From DASVBE01 sp963770375 (GTDB taxonomy: Bacteria; Actinomycetota; Actinomycetes; Streptosporangiales; Streptosporangiaceae), in contig CAVYPM010000007.1 of assembly GCA_963770375.1 (NCBI GenBank), forward strand, positions 1 to 64,000: 64,000 bases of DNA. The letters are read 5' to 3'. Below the pieces are notes generated by a model. The model was not told the origin of the DNA and did not search any database. It worked only from the letters and a program-made list of their open reading frames with translations. A program made the position numbers and the translations under genes. Positions 42,625-50,476 of the stretch are shown piece by piece (position 1 is the stretch's first letter; every line of letters starts with the position of its first letter).

Positions 42625-43785
42625 ATGCCGAGCAAGACCGTGGTCGTCGCCCTCAACGGGGTTACCGGGCGCATGGGCTACCGCCAGCACCTGGTCCGGT
42701 CGCTGCTGGCCATCAGGGAGCAGGGCGGTGTTCTCCTGCCCGACGGAACGTCGGTCGTCCCGGAACCGGTCCTGGTCGGCCGCAGCGAGGAGAAGCTCCG
42801 CGCGATCGCCGAACGGCACGGTCTGCCGCGCTGGACGACCAGCCTGGACGAGGTCCTGGCCGACCCGTCGGTGAGCGTGTACTTCGACACCCAGATCACG
42901 AGCGAGCGGGAGCCCGCCCTGCTCCGCGCGCTGGCTGCGGGCAAGCACGTGTACACCGAGAAACCGGTTGCCGCCTCGCTGGACGGCGCGGTGCGGGTGG
43001 CCCGCGCGGCCCGCGCCGCCCAGACGGCGGGCGTGGTGCACGGCGTGGTCCAGGACAAGCTGTTCCTGCCCGGGATGATCAAGCTGCGGCGGCTGGTCAG
43101 GGACGGGTTCCTGGGCCGGGTGCTGGCCATCCGGCTGGAGTTCGGCTACTGGGTGTTCGACGGCGAGGGCCAGCCGGCCCAGCGGCCGTCCTGGAACTAC
43201 CGGCGGGAGCAGGGCGGCGGCATCGTGCTGGACATGTTCCCGCACTGGCAGTACCTGCTGGCCGAGCTGTTCGGGCCGGTCACCGCGGTGTACGCGCGGC
43301 AGGCCACGCACCTGCCGCGGCGCTGGGACGAGCAGGGCCAGCCGTATGACGCCACCGCCGACGACGCCGCGTACGCGGTGCTCGAGTTCGCCAGCGGCGC
43401 GGTCGCCTCGGTGAACTCCTCCTGGGCGGTCCGCGTCAACCGCCGCGAGCTGGTCGAGCTCCAGGTCGACGGCACGGCCGGCAGCGCGGTCGCCGGGCTG
43501 CGGCACTGCGCGGTGCAGCCCGCCGCCGTCACGCCGCGGCCGGTGTGGAACCCGGACCTCGCCGACCCGGCCGACTACCGCTCCCAGTGGACCGACGTCC
43601 CGGACAACCAGGATTTCGCCAACGGCTTCAAGGCCCAGTGGGAGCTGTTCCTGCAGCATGCCGCCACCGGCAAGCCCTTTCCCTGGGACCTGGCCGAGGG
43701 CGCCCGTGGGGTGCAGCTCGCCGAGGCAGCGCTGCGGTCCGCCGCCGAGGGCCGCCGCGTCGAGATCCCGGACCTGCCGTTGTGA
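42625..43785 (+). CDS. Gfo/Idh/MocA family oxidoreductase
   Basis: The 386-residue NAD(P)-dependent enzyme has an N-terminal Rossmann fold (VVVALNGVTGRMGYRQHLV; the glycine pattern is atypical), the EKP motif at 112-114 (HVYTEKPVA), and the C-terminal alpha/beta domain with GGIVLDMFPHWQYLLAELFG. Members oxidise sugars, inositols or related polyols. It is the first gene of an operon with a DUF993 aldolase-like gene and a TIM-barrel isomerase. GGAAGGTGGG precedes ATG 42625. LacI control is expected. Confidence 0.9.
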   Translation: MPSKTVVVALNGVTGRMGYRQHLVRSLLAIREQGGVLLPDGTSVVPEPVLVGRSEEKLRAIAERHGLPRWTTSLDEVLADPSVSVYFDTQITSEREPALLRALAAGKHVYTEKPVAASLDGAVRVARAARAAQTAGVVHGVVQDKLFLPGMIKLRRLVRDGFLGRVLAIRLEFGYWVFDGEGQPAQRPSWNYRREQGGGIVLDMFPHWQYLLAELFGPVTAVYARQATHLPRRWDEQGQPYDATADDAAYAVLEFASGAVASVNSSWAVRVNRRELVELQVDGTAGSAVAGLRHCAVQPAAVTPRPVWNPDLADPADYRSQWTDVPDNQDFANGFKAQWELFLQHAATGKPFPWDLAEGARGVQLAEAALRSAAEGRRVEIPDLPL

Positions 43786-44903
43786 CGGCACGGGTCGTGC
43801 TCCCGGGCCGGGCGGCGCCGACGGTGATCACGGCGTCGCCGTGGCCGGCCCGCCAGCCACCACCGCGCAGCCGCCGGGCGCTCGCCGCCCCGCACGTCGC
43901 CGCGGGGCCGGACGGCAGCATCGACTGGCAGGCCACACTGGAGTTCCGCAACTTTCTCTGGGATTACGGTTTCGGGGTCGCGGATGCCATGGACACCGCG
44001 CAGCGGGGCGCGGGGCTGACCTGGGACCTGGCCCGGGAGCTGATCCGGCAAAGCGCCACAGCGGCCGCGGCGCGGGGCGCCCTGATCGCCTGCGGAGCCG
44101 GCACCGACCAGCTGCCGGACGGCACGCACCCGCTGGCCGCGATCACCCGGGCGTACGAGGAGCAGCTGGCCGTGGTCCAGGCGGCGGGCGCGCAGGTGAT
44201 CCTGATGGCCAGCCGGGCGCTGGCGGCCAGCGCCCGCTCCGCCCGCGACTACCTGGAGGTCTACGGCAGCCTGCTGAAGCAGGCGGACCGGCCGGTGATC
44301 CTGCACTGGCTGGGCGAGGCGTTCGACCCGATGCTGCGCGGCTACTGGGGCAGCGAGGATCCCGGCGCGGCCGCCGGGACCGTGCTCGACCTGCTCGCCG
44401 CGGCGGACGGCCGGGTCGACGGCATCAAGCTGTCCGTCCTCGACGACGGCGCCGAGGTATCGCTCCGGCGCCGGCTGCCGCCCGGGGTCCGCCTGTACAC
44501 CGGCGACGACCTGCACTACGACACGCTGATCAAGGGCGGTCCCGACGGGCACAGCGACGCCCTGCTGGGCGCGTTCTCGGCCGTAACCGCGCCCGCCGCG
44601 GCGGCGCTGGCCGCCCTGGACCGCGGCGACGAGGACGGCTACGACGCGGCGATCGGCCCCACCATGCCGGTCAGCCGCCTGCTGTTCGAGCCGCCGACCT
44701 CGCGCTACAAGGCCGGGATCGCCTTCCTGGCCTGGCTGAACGGACTGCAGCCGCACTTCGCCATGCCCGGCGGCTTCCAGCGGCAGCGTCCGGCCGGTCA
44801 CCTGATCGCAGTGTTCGAGCTGGCCGCGGAGGCGGGCGTGTTCCGTGACCCGGACCTGGCCGCCGCCCGGATGACCGCTTTCCTGGCCGGGCTGCCCCAG
44901 TGA
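43782..44903 (+). CDS. DUF993 family (dihydrodipicolinate synthase-like) protein
   Basis: The 373-residue protein matches the DUF993 group of DHDPS-like TIM-barrel aldolases/lyases: TLEFRNFLWDYGFGVADAMD, ALIACGAGTDQLPDGTHPL, VDGIKLSVLDDGAEV with the likely Schiff-base lysine in GIKLS, and LYTGDDLHYDTLIKGG. GTG 43782 overlaps the previous stop (GTGA). Clustering with Gfo/Idh/MocA and isomerase genes under LacI is typical. The substrate is probably a keto-sugar intermediate (inference). Confidence 0.88.
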   Translation: MTARVVLPGRAAPTVITASPWPARQPPPRSRRALAAPHVAAGPDGSIDWQATLEFRNFLWDYGFGVADAMDTAQRGAGLTWDLARELIRQSATAAAARGALIACGAGTDQLPDGTHPLAAITRAYEEQLAVVQAAGAQVILMASRALAASARSARDYLEVYGSLLKQADRPVILHWLGEAFDPMLRGYWGSEDPGAAAGTVLDLLAAADGRVDGIKLSVLDDGAEVSLRRRLPPGVRLYTGDDLHYDTLIKGGPDGHSDALLGAFSAVTAPAAAALAALDRGDEDGYDAAIGPTMPVSRLLFEPPTSRYKAGIAFLAWLNGLQPHFAMPGGFQRQRPAGHLIAVFELAAEAGVFRDPDLAAARMTAFLAGLPQ

Positions 44904-45052
44904 CCGGCTGCCCCGGCGGCCGGGCTGCCGCCATGACCGGCTGCCCCAGCGACCGGGCTGCCCAGCGACCGGGCTGCCCAGTGACCGGGGCTGCCGCAAT
45001 GACCGGAGTGCCGCAATGACCGGACTGCCCCAGTGACCGGACTGCCGCAGTG
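44901..45052. repeat. 17-bp tandem repeat (TGACCGG-NCTGCC-NCAG), about nine units
   Basis: Degenerate units such as TGACCGGACTGCCCCAG and TGACCGGACTGCCGCAG follow one another from the stop codon of the DUF993 gene to the start codon of the next gene. The first unit begins with the stop TGA and the last CAG/TGATC provides the GTG start. It probably grew by slippage inside a translationally tight junction and now spaces the two cistrons by about 146 bp. Confidence 0.8.
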
Positions 45053-45874
45053 ATCGGGCTCGACCGGCTGTCGCTGAACCAGATGACCGTGCACCGGCTG
45101 GGCGTGGCCGAGACCGCGGACCTGTGCGCCCGGCACGGGATACCGGCCATCGGCCTGTGGCGCGAGCCGGTGGCCGAACTCGGCGTGCGGGAGTCCGCGG
45201 CCGCCGTGCGCCGGGCCGGGCTGCACGTGTCCAGCCTCTGCCGGGGCGGTTTCTTCACCCGGGCGGACGCCGCCGCCCGCCGGGCCGCACACGAGGACAA
45301 CCTGGCCGCGCTGGAGGAGGCCGCCGCCCTGGAAGCGGACACCCTGGTGCTCGTGTCCGGCGGGCTGGTGCCCGGCTCCCGGGACCTGGGCCTGGCCCAG
45401 CGGATGATCAGCGACGGGATCGCGGCGCTGCTGCCGCGGGCGGCGGAACTCGGCGTCCGGCTCGGCGTCGAGCCGCTGCACCCGATGTTCTGCGCGGACC
45501 GGTGCGCGGTGAACCGGCTGGCCGACGCGCTGGACCTGGCCGGGGCGTTCCCGGCCAGCCAGGTCGGGGTGGTGATCGACAGCTACCACGTGTGGTGGGA
45601 CCCGCGGATCGGCGCGGATGTCGCCCGGGCCGCCGGGCGCATCGCGGGCTACCAGGTGTGCGACTGGGTGGTGCCGCTGCCCGCGGACGCCCTTCTGGGC
45701 CGGGGCCATCTCGGCGACGGGTCGATCGACTTCCGGGCGCTGACCGGGCCGGTGCTGGACGCGGGATACGCCGGGTACGTCGAAGTAGAAATAATGAGCG
45801 AGAAAGTGTGGGATGCGCCTGCGGATCAGACCGCGGCCACGGTTAAGGATCGGTTCGCGGCCATACTCGGCTGA
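45050..45874 (+). CDS. Sugar phosphate isomerase/epimerase family TIM-barrel protein
   Basis: The 274-residue protein has the xylose-isomerase-like barrel with metal ligands Glu141 (GVEPLHP), Asp177 and His180 (VIDSYHVWW), and Glu245/247 (YVEVEIMSE). Such enzymes isomerise or epimerise sugars or inosose-type compounds. It is the third gene of the LacI-controlled cluster, separated from the second by a repeat array. The GTG at 45050 is the first in-frame start. A hairpin terminator follows at 45889. Confidence 0.9.
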   Translation: MIGLDRLSLNQMTVHRLGVAETADLCARHGIPAIGLWREPVAELGVRESAAAVRRAGLHVSSLCRGGFFTRADAAARRAAHEDNLAALEEAAALEADTLVLVSGGLVPGSRDLGLAQRMISDGIAALLPRAAELGVRLGVEPLHPMFCADRCAVNRLADALDLAGAFPASQVGVVIDSYHVWWDPRIGADVARAAGRIAGYQVCDWVVPLPADALLGRGHLGDGSIDFRALTGPVLDAGYAGYVEVEIMSEKVWDAPADQTAATVKDRFAAILG

Positions 45875-45888
45875 TGCGGCGCGGAACT

Positions 45889-45914
45889 GGCGCCCCAATT
45901 AATCATGGGGCGCC
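45889..45914 (+). terminator. Hairpin terminator of the sugar operon
   Basis: GGCGCCCCA pairs with TGGGGCGCC around the AT-rich loop ATTAATCA, 15 bp after the last stop of the operon. Confidence 0.8.
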
Positions 45915-46000
45915 CGCCCCAAGGCAATGCCAGAACAGCGTGAAGCCGTCGGCGGCCAGGCCGAGCCAGTCATCCGGGCGAGCGGGGCGAGGGGAACCCG

Positions 46001-46237
46001 TCAGAGCTTGGTCAGCTTGGCAAAAGGTGAGGTGATGCGGGCCTGCTGGGCACCGAAGTCGACCAGCACGGCCACGTCGCCCTCGACTCCGATGACCCGG
46101 CCGAGGCCGAAGCGGTCATGCGTCACCTGATCGTGCACCTCGTACTGCTCGATCGGCGGGGCCGGAGGGCGATTGTTGAAGGGACTTCCGGGCAGGTATC
46201 GCCGGGTCGCGGCGCGTGGAGTAGTCATCGATTCCAT
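46001..46237 (-). CDS. Small protein with UvrD-C-terminal/Tudor-like domain
   Basis: The 78-residue protein ends in VHDQVTHDRFGLGRVIGVEG followed by DVAVLVDFG and KLTKL. This is the pattern of the small Tudor/KOW-like domain found at the C-terminus of UvrD/PcrA helicases and of CarD-like proteins, which bind RNA polymerase. The first 30 residues are Pro/Arg-rich. The start may be ATG 46237 or 46228. A stand-alone RNA polymerase-binding factor is a possibility, not shown. The upstream gap holds repeated GTTAC elements (GTTACCAACCGTTAC) and a T-run. Confidence 0.6.
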   Translation of the reverse strand: MESMTTPRAATRRYLPGSPFNNRPPAPPIEQYEVHDQVTHDRFGLGRVIGVEGDVAVLVDFGAQQARITSPFAKLTKL

Positions 46238-46372
46238 TATGAGCCGCGAGGGGCGTTCATTGTGCCCCGTGTTACCAACCGTTACACACTTCCCCGGGCT
46301 TTTTTTCGCGCGCGGCTGTCCGTTTCCTTCCCGGTCACCCAGATCCGGCGCTTCCTGGGGCGTCTGCCCGGC

Positions 46373-47428
46373 CTAGCCGTAGGCGGCGGCCAGCAGCCAG
46401 CCGAGGAAGATCAGGTAGGCGGCGATGATGGCCAGGCCCGCGCCACGGCGCAGGCCGCTCCCCCGGTAGGCGGCCGCCAGGACCGCCGCGGTCAGCCCGG
46501 CGTACCAGGCGGTGACCAGCGTGGTCGGGCCGGACGGGGGGCCGAGGCCGGTGATCGCGGCCGGGATCAGCAGCCCGGCGATGACGTTGAGCGCGTTGCT
46601 GTTCAGGGCCGTGCTCAGCACCGCCGCGCCGCGGCCGCGGTTGGCCAGGTACACCGCGGCCACCGCGTTGGGCAGGCTGGTGACCGCGGCCAGCACGATC
46701 GCGCCGGTCACGATGCCGGGCACGGCCAGCCGGGCGCCGAGCGTGGTCGCGGTGAGCTCCATGGCCGTGCTGGCCAGCACCACTGCGGCCAGCGCCGCCC
46801 CGGCCACGGCGCCGTCGGCCCGCCCGCCGCCGGGCCGGGGATGCCGTGCCGACTCGAACAGGGCCGGCTCGTGCAGCGCCGGCTCGAGCTCGGCCTCCTC
46901 CTGGGCGACCGCGGTAGCCAGCCAGCGGGTCAGGCCCGCCGGCGGCCGCGGCACCAGCCGGTCCGGCCACCCCTCGGCGGCGAGCACGAGCACATAGGGC
47001 ACGAATACGACGGCGACGACGCCGATCCCGGCCGCCGGTGCGAGCAGCCCGGTCACGACCAGCACGCTGACCGCAGCCACCCACAGCGCGACCACGCCGC
47101 TGAGCACGATGACCTTCCGGTGCAGCGCGATCCGGCCCGCCACCGCGGCGCCCAGGCCGAGCAGGGCGGCCAGGTTGAACACGTTCGACCCGAGCGTGAT
47201 CCCGGCGCCGACGTGGGTCTGATGGTGGGCCAGCGCGGACACCGCCGCGGTGATCTCCGGGGCGTCCGCGGCCAGCGCGGCGACCAGGCCGAGCATGCCC
47301 TCGGACAGCCCGGCCCGCCCGGCAAGCGCTTCCAGCCGGCTGACCAGCAGCCAGCTGGCCGCCAGGCTGGCCGCCGCGCTGAGCAGGAACACAATCCCGG
47401 CAGCCACCGACGGCAGCCCGTTCAGCAT
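46373..47428 (-). CDS. Sodium/calcium exchanger family (CaCA) membrane protein
   Basis: The 351-residue protein has two related halves of five membrane helices, each with an alpha-repeat motif. These are DAPEITAAVSALAHHQTHVG and ITLGSNVFNLAALLG in the first half, and TSLPNAVAAVYLANRGRGAAV and LNSNALNVIAGLL in the second. This fits cation:proton or cation:sodium exchange. An acidic and histidine-containing loop (QEEAELEPALHEPALFES) joins the halves. ATG 47428 is chosen; GTG two codons upstream is possible. The ion is not certain. Confidence 0.85.
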   Translation of the reverse strand: MLNGLPSVAAGIVFLLSAAASLAASWLLVSRLEALAGRAGLSEGMLGLVAALAADAPEITAAVSALAHHQTHVGAGITLGSNVFNLAALLGLGAAVAGRIALHRKVIVLSGVVALWVAAVSVLVVTGLLAPAAGIGVVAVVFVPYVLVLAAEGWPDRLVPRPPAGLTRWLATAVAQEEAELEPALHEPALFESARHPRPGGGRADGAVAGAALAAVVLASTAMELTATTLGARLAVPGIVTGAIVLAAVTSLPNAVAAVYLANRGRGAAVLSTALNSNALNVIAGLLIPAAITGLGPPSGPTTLVTAWYAGLTAAVLAAAYRGSGLRRGAGLAIIAAYLIFLGWLLAAAYG

Positions 47429-47683
47429 GATCACCAAGGTAAGCCGATCGGCCCCAGCAAGGCAGCTGCCAGGCCCGGCGCTACCCGAATCAGCACCCCA
47501 CAATCCCCGCCAGCCGCAGGCGCAGCATGAAACCCCGGCCCCGGCGCCACAGATTGGTGGTGTGGGTAGCCGGCCACCATCCTGGCCGGTCACTGGCGCG
47601 GCAGGAGTTCCGGCGGCTGGCGGGACGGGCTGGCGGGACGGGCTGGCAGGCGGCCGGGACCGGCGCGGCCGTAGAGTGCTGCG

Positions 47684-48031
47684 GTGCCGCGGAAACTTGT
47701 GCTTGTGGCCCGGTCTGACCTGGGTATGGGGCGGGGGAAGCTGGCCGCTCAGGTGGCGCACGCCGCGGTGGCGGCCGTCCTGGCCACCGCGCGGAGCCGG
47801 GACTTCCGGGCCTGGCTGGAGGAGGGCCAGCCCAAGGTGGTGCTGCGCGCGGGAAGCGAAGAGGAACTGCTCGGCATCGTCGCGAAGGCCATCGAGGCCG
47901 GGCTGCACGCCGAGCTGATCCGCGACGCCGGCCGGACCCAGCTCGACCCGGGCACGCTCACCTGCTGCGCCATAGGCCCGGCCGACAGCGACAAGATCGA
48001 CGCCGTCACCGGCACGCTCTCGCTGCTCTAG
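47684..48031 (+). CDS. pth2: Peptidyl-tRNA hydrolase, Pth2 family
   Basis: The 115-residue protein matches the archaeal/eukaryotic-type Pth2 family: KLVLVARSDLGMGRGKLAAQ, VAHAAVAAVLATA, the catalytic lysine region QPKVVLRAGSEEELL, DAGRTQLDPGTLTCCAIGP, and an end of the SDKIDAVTG type. It cleaves the ester bond of peptidyl-tRNA in the cytosol. The GTG start at 47684 has no strong Shine-Dalgarno. Actinomycetes usually also carry a Pth1 gene, so this is probably a second enzyme. Confidence 0.9.
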   Translation: MPRKLVLVARSDLGMGRGKLAAQVAHAAVAAVLATARSRDFRAWLEEGQPKVVLRAGSEEELLGIVAKAIEAGLHAELIRDAGRTQLDPGTLTCCAIGPADSDKIDAVTGTLSLL

Positions 48032-48067
48032 AACCGGCCCGCAGCACCGGGCCCGCCGAGGGCGGCT

Positions 48068-48721
48068 TCAGCGCTGATAGGTGACCCGGTAGCGGCGCAC
48101 CGGCGGGTCCTCACCGTCCTTGTACTCCTCGAACGCGACCTCCCGCAGGCCGGTCTCGCGAAGCGGTCCGAGCTCAGCGCGCAGCAGCGGCCACGGCATC
48201 ACGCCCGGATCGTCGGACTCCTCCCGGCCGCGCGCCACAATGAGCAGAGTCCCGCCGGTGAGCGCGGCCAGCATCCGGATCGCGGTCGCCCGCTCGGCGC
48301 TGCCCGGCGGCAGCACCTGCACCGTGTAGGCCTCGAAGACCAGGTCGAACGGCTCGTCCAGCCAGTCAGCCGGCGGCCTCAGCAGATCCGCCGCCTGATA
48401 CCGCACCGGGCTGCCAGGAAACCTGGCCCGGCACCGGGCGATCGCACTGGCCGAGATGTCGAACGCGGTGACCTCGCAGCCCTGCGCGGCCAGCCACTCG
48501 GCGTCGTCCCCGTACCCGCAGCCCACCACCAGCGCCCGGCGCATGGTTGCGGCGTCAAGGCGGCCCCAGCTCAGCAGGTTCGGGTTCGGCTCATGGTCCG
48601 CCCACGGCACCGGGGAGCCGTCCCGGTCCGCCGCCGAGTACAGCTGCTCGAACCAGCGCAGCGGCTGCCCGTCCGCGACCGCCTCGGCGGCCAGCTGCCG
48701 CGCCGCACGCCGGTCGGTCAT
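48068..48721 (-). CDS. Class I SAM-dependent methyltransferase (TPMT/TehB-like)
   Basis: The 217-residue protein starts with WFEQLYSAADRDGSPVPWAD and has SAM motif I as LVVGCGYGDDAEWLA, followed by VTAFDISASAIARCRARFPG and FDLVFEAYTVQVLPP. This places it with thiopurine/tellurite-type methyltransferases that act on small molecules. It is a single gene, with a dispersed palindrome copy (48752-48765) about 30 bp upstream of its start, in its likely promoter. Confidence 0.85.
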   Translation of the reverse strand: MTDRRAARQLAAEAVADGQPLRWFEQLYSAADRDGSPVPWADHEPNPNLLSWGRLDAATMRRALVVGCGYGDDAEWLAAQGCEVTAFDISASAIARCRARFPGSPVRYQAADLLRPPADWLDEPFDLVFEAYTVQVLPPGSAERATAIRMLAALTGGTLLIVARGREESDDPGVMPWPLLRAELGPLRETGLREVAFEEYKDGEDPPVRRYRVTYQR

Positions 48722-48903
48722 GCCGGGTACGCTATCGCGCCCGCCGACCGGTGCAAGCGCTTGCCGGCTGTCCTACGCGGACGAGCCGGCGCCGGCCATG
48801 CCCGGACCCGACCGCGACGCGCTGGTCAACCTGGCCGCCGGCTAGCCCGCCCCGGCAGCCCCGGCCCCGGCTGGCCCGCCCCCCGGCGGCCGCAGGCACC
48901 CGC

Positions 48904-49695
48904 TCAGCGCAGGTAGGACGCCCCGTTCAGGTCGATCACCGCGCCGCTGGCCCAGCGCGCCAGCGGGGAGGCCAGCCAGGCCACCGCCGCGGCGATCTCG
49001 TCCGGCTCGGCGACCCGGCCGTACGGGCTCTGCGCCCGGATCCCGTCGCCCGCCGGGCCGGACAGCAGTTCCCCGGCCATCTCGGTGGCGACGAACCCGG
49101 GCGCCACCGCGGCCACCGCGATCCCGTGCGGCGCCAGGTGGACCGCCAGCGACTGGGTCATCGCGTGCAGCCCGGCCTTGGCCGCGCCGTACGCCGGGGC
49201 GTTCGGCTCGCCGCGGTAGGCGCCGCGGGAGCCGACGCTGATGATCCGGGCGCCGGCCGGGCCTTCCGGGCGCCGCATCAGGTGGTCGGTGACGCACCAG
49301 GTCACGTTGGCCGAGCCGTGCAGGTTGGTGTCGATGACCTTCCGCCAGGACGCCTGCCAGTCCTCGTACGAGGTGGCCGTGATCGGGTGGTAGCCGTACA
49401 CGCCCGCGTTGTTGACCAGCACGTCGATGCCGCCGAGGGCGGCCACCGCGGCCCCGACCAGGCCGGCGGCCGCGGCCGGGTCGGCCAGGTCGCCGGTGAC
49501 CACGGTGTGCCCGGAGCCCGGCAGGCTGGCCGCGACCTCGTCGGCCAGCGCGGTGGCCGACGCGGACCGGCAGTGCACCGCCACCGTGTGCCCGGTGCCG
49601 GCCAGCGCCCGGGCGATGGCCGCGCCGATGCCGCGGGACGAGCCGGTGATCAGCGCCCGCCGCGGCGCCTCGCTGGTCTCGGGTGCCGTGGTCAT
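48904..49695 (-). CDS. SDR family NAD(P)-dependent oxidoreductase (FabG-like)
   Basis: The 263-residue protein has TGSSRGIG at residues 17-24, LVNNAGVYGY, a serine in SVGSRGAYRG, and the catalytic pair in AYGAAKAGLHAM. It ends ASGAVIDLNGASYLR, a typical FabG-like C-terminus. GGAGGCG upstream supports ATG 49695. The catalytic Ser-x-Tyr-x3-Lys is complete. The substrate is unknown and no operon partner is adjacent. Confidence 0.9.
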   Translation of the reverse strand: MTTAPETSEAPRRALITGSSRGIGAAIARALAGTGHTVAVHCRSASATALADEVAASLPGSGHTVVTGDLADPAAAAGLVGAAVAALGGIDVLVNNAGVYGYHPITATSYEDWQASWRKVIDTNLHGSANVTWCVTDHLMRRPEGPAGARIISVGSRGAYRGEPNAPAYGAAKAGLHAMTQSLAVHLAPHGIAVAAVAPGFVATEMAGELLSGPAGDGIRAQSPYGRVAEPDEIAAAVAWLASPLARWASGAVIDLNGASYLR

Positions 49696-49939
49696 CAAGC
49701 GCCTCCAGTGTCCGTGTGCTCCGCGGGCCGGCCGGACGATCATCGTAACGACCGGCCGGGCGGTCCCCCGGGCCCGGGCGGCTGATGCTCCAGTGCCCTG
49801 CGGGACTGGTGGGAAACGGCGATACAGCAGGCCAGATCCGGTTTCGGCCCCGGATACCCGAGTCAGGCAGGACGAGTCTTTTCACTATCCGTGCCCTGTT
49901 ACGGTGGAGCAGGAATTCAGCCGCTGATGGGAGGTGGCG

Positions 49940-50428
49940 ATGGGCCTGCCCGTCAGCCAGCGAAAGAGCCTGGACCGGATAGAGACCGGGCTGCGGGAAT
50001 CCGACCCGCGGCTGGCTGCGCTTTTCACGATCTTCAGCCGCCTGAACCACGACGAGGAAATGCCGCGGCTCGAGCAGCTCAAAGCCGGCCTGGCCTGGCT
50101 GCGGCTCTGGCTCCGCACCCGCCCGGCCCTGGCCCGTCGCTGGCTGCGCGCCTCCTGGCGGCGGACGCGCTCGTCGGCCAGGCCCCGGCTGCGCAAGGCG
50201 CTGTTCTTCCCGGCCGCGCTGGCCGTTGTGGCGTGCAGCTTCTGGCTCGGCGGCGGCTACTCCAGCGCGGCCCGCTGCACGTCGATACCGCGCTCCGCGG
50301 GCATCACCCAGCTCATCGCGAACGGCAAGACCAAGGCCAAGCCGAAGGTCAGGCCGCGCGGCAAAGCCAAGGCCGCCAAGGCCGCCGCGGCCTCCTGCCC
50401 GCCCGTCATCTGGCCCGCCGCCCGCTAG
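49940..50428 (+). CDS. DUF3040 domain-containing membrane protein
   Basis: The 162-residue protein begins with the DUF3040 pattern LDRIETGLRESDPRLAALF. It continues with a basic amphipathic stretch and one clear membrane helix (LFFPAALAVVACSFWLGGGY). The C-terminus is lysine/alanine-rich (KTKAKPKVRPRGKAKAAKAA), likely cytoplasmic-wall or nucleic-acid interacting. The family is restricted to actinobacteria and of unknown function. GGGAGG precedes ATG 49940. Confidence 0.82.
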   Translation: MGLPVSQRKSLDRIETGLRESDPRLAALFTIFSRLNHDEEMPRLEQLKAGLAWLRLWLRTRPALARRWLRASWRRTRSSARPRLRKALFFPAALAVVACSFWLGGGYSSAARCTSIPRSAGITQLIANGKTKAKPKVRPRGKAKAAKAAAASCPPVIWPAAR

Positions 50429-50476
50429 CCCCGTGATCCGCTAGCCCCGTGATCCGCTAGCCCGGCGATCCCCGGC

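Noticed and set aside
46250..46330. PhoP-type box (GTTACCAACCGTTAC)
   Set aside because: The repeats deviate from GTTCACC at key bases and no phosphate-related gene is adjacent, so it is noted only as a repeat.
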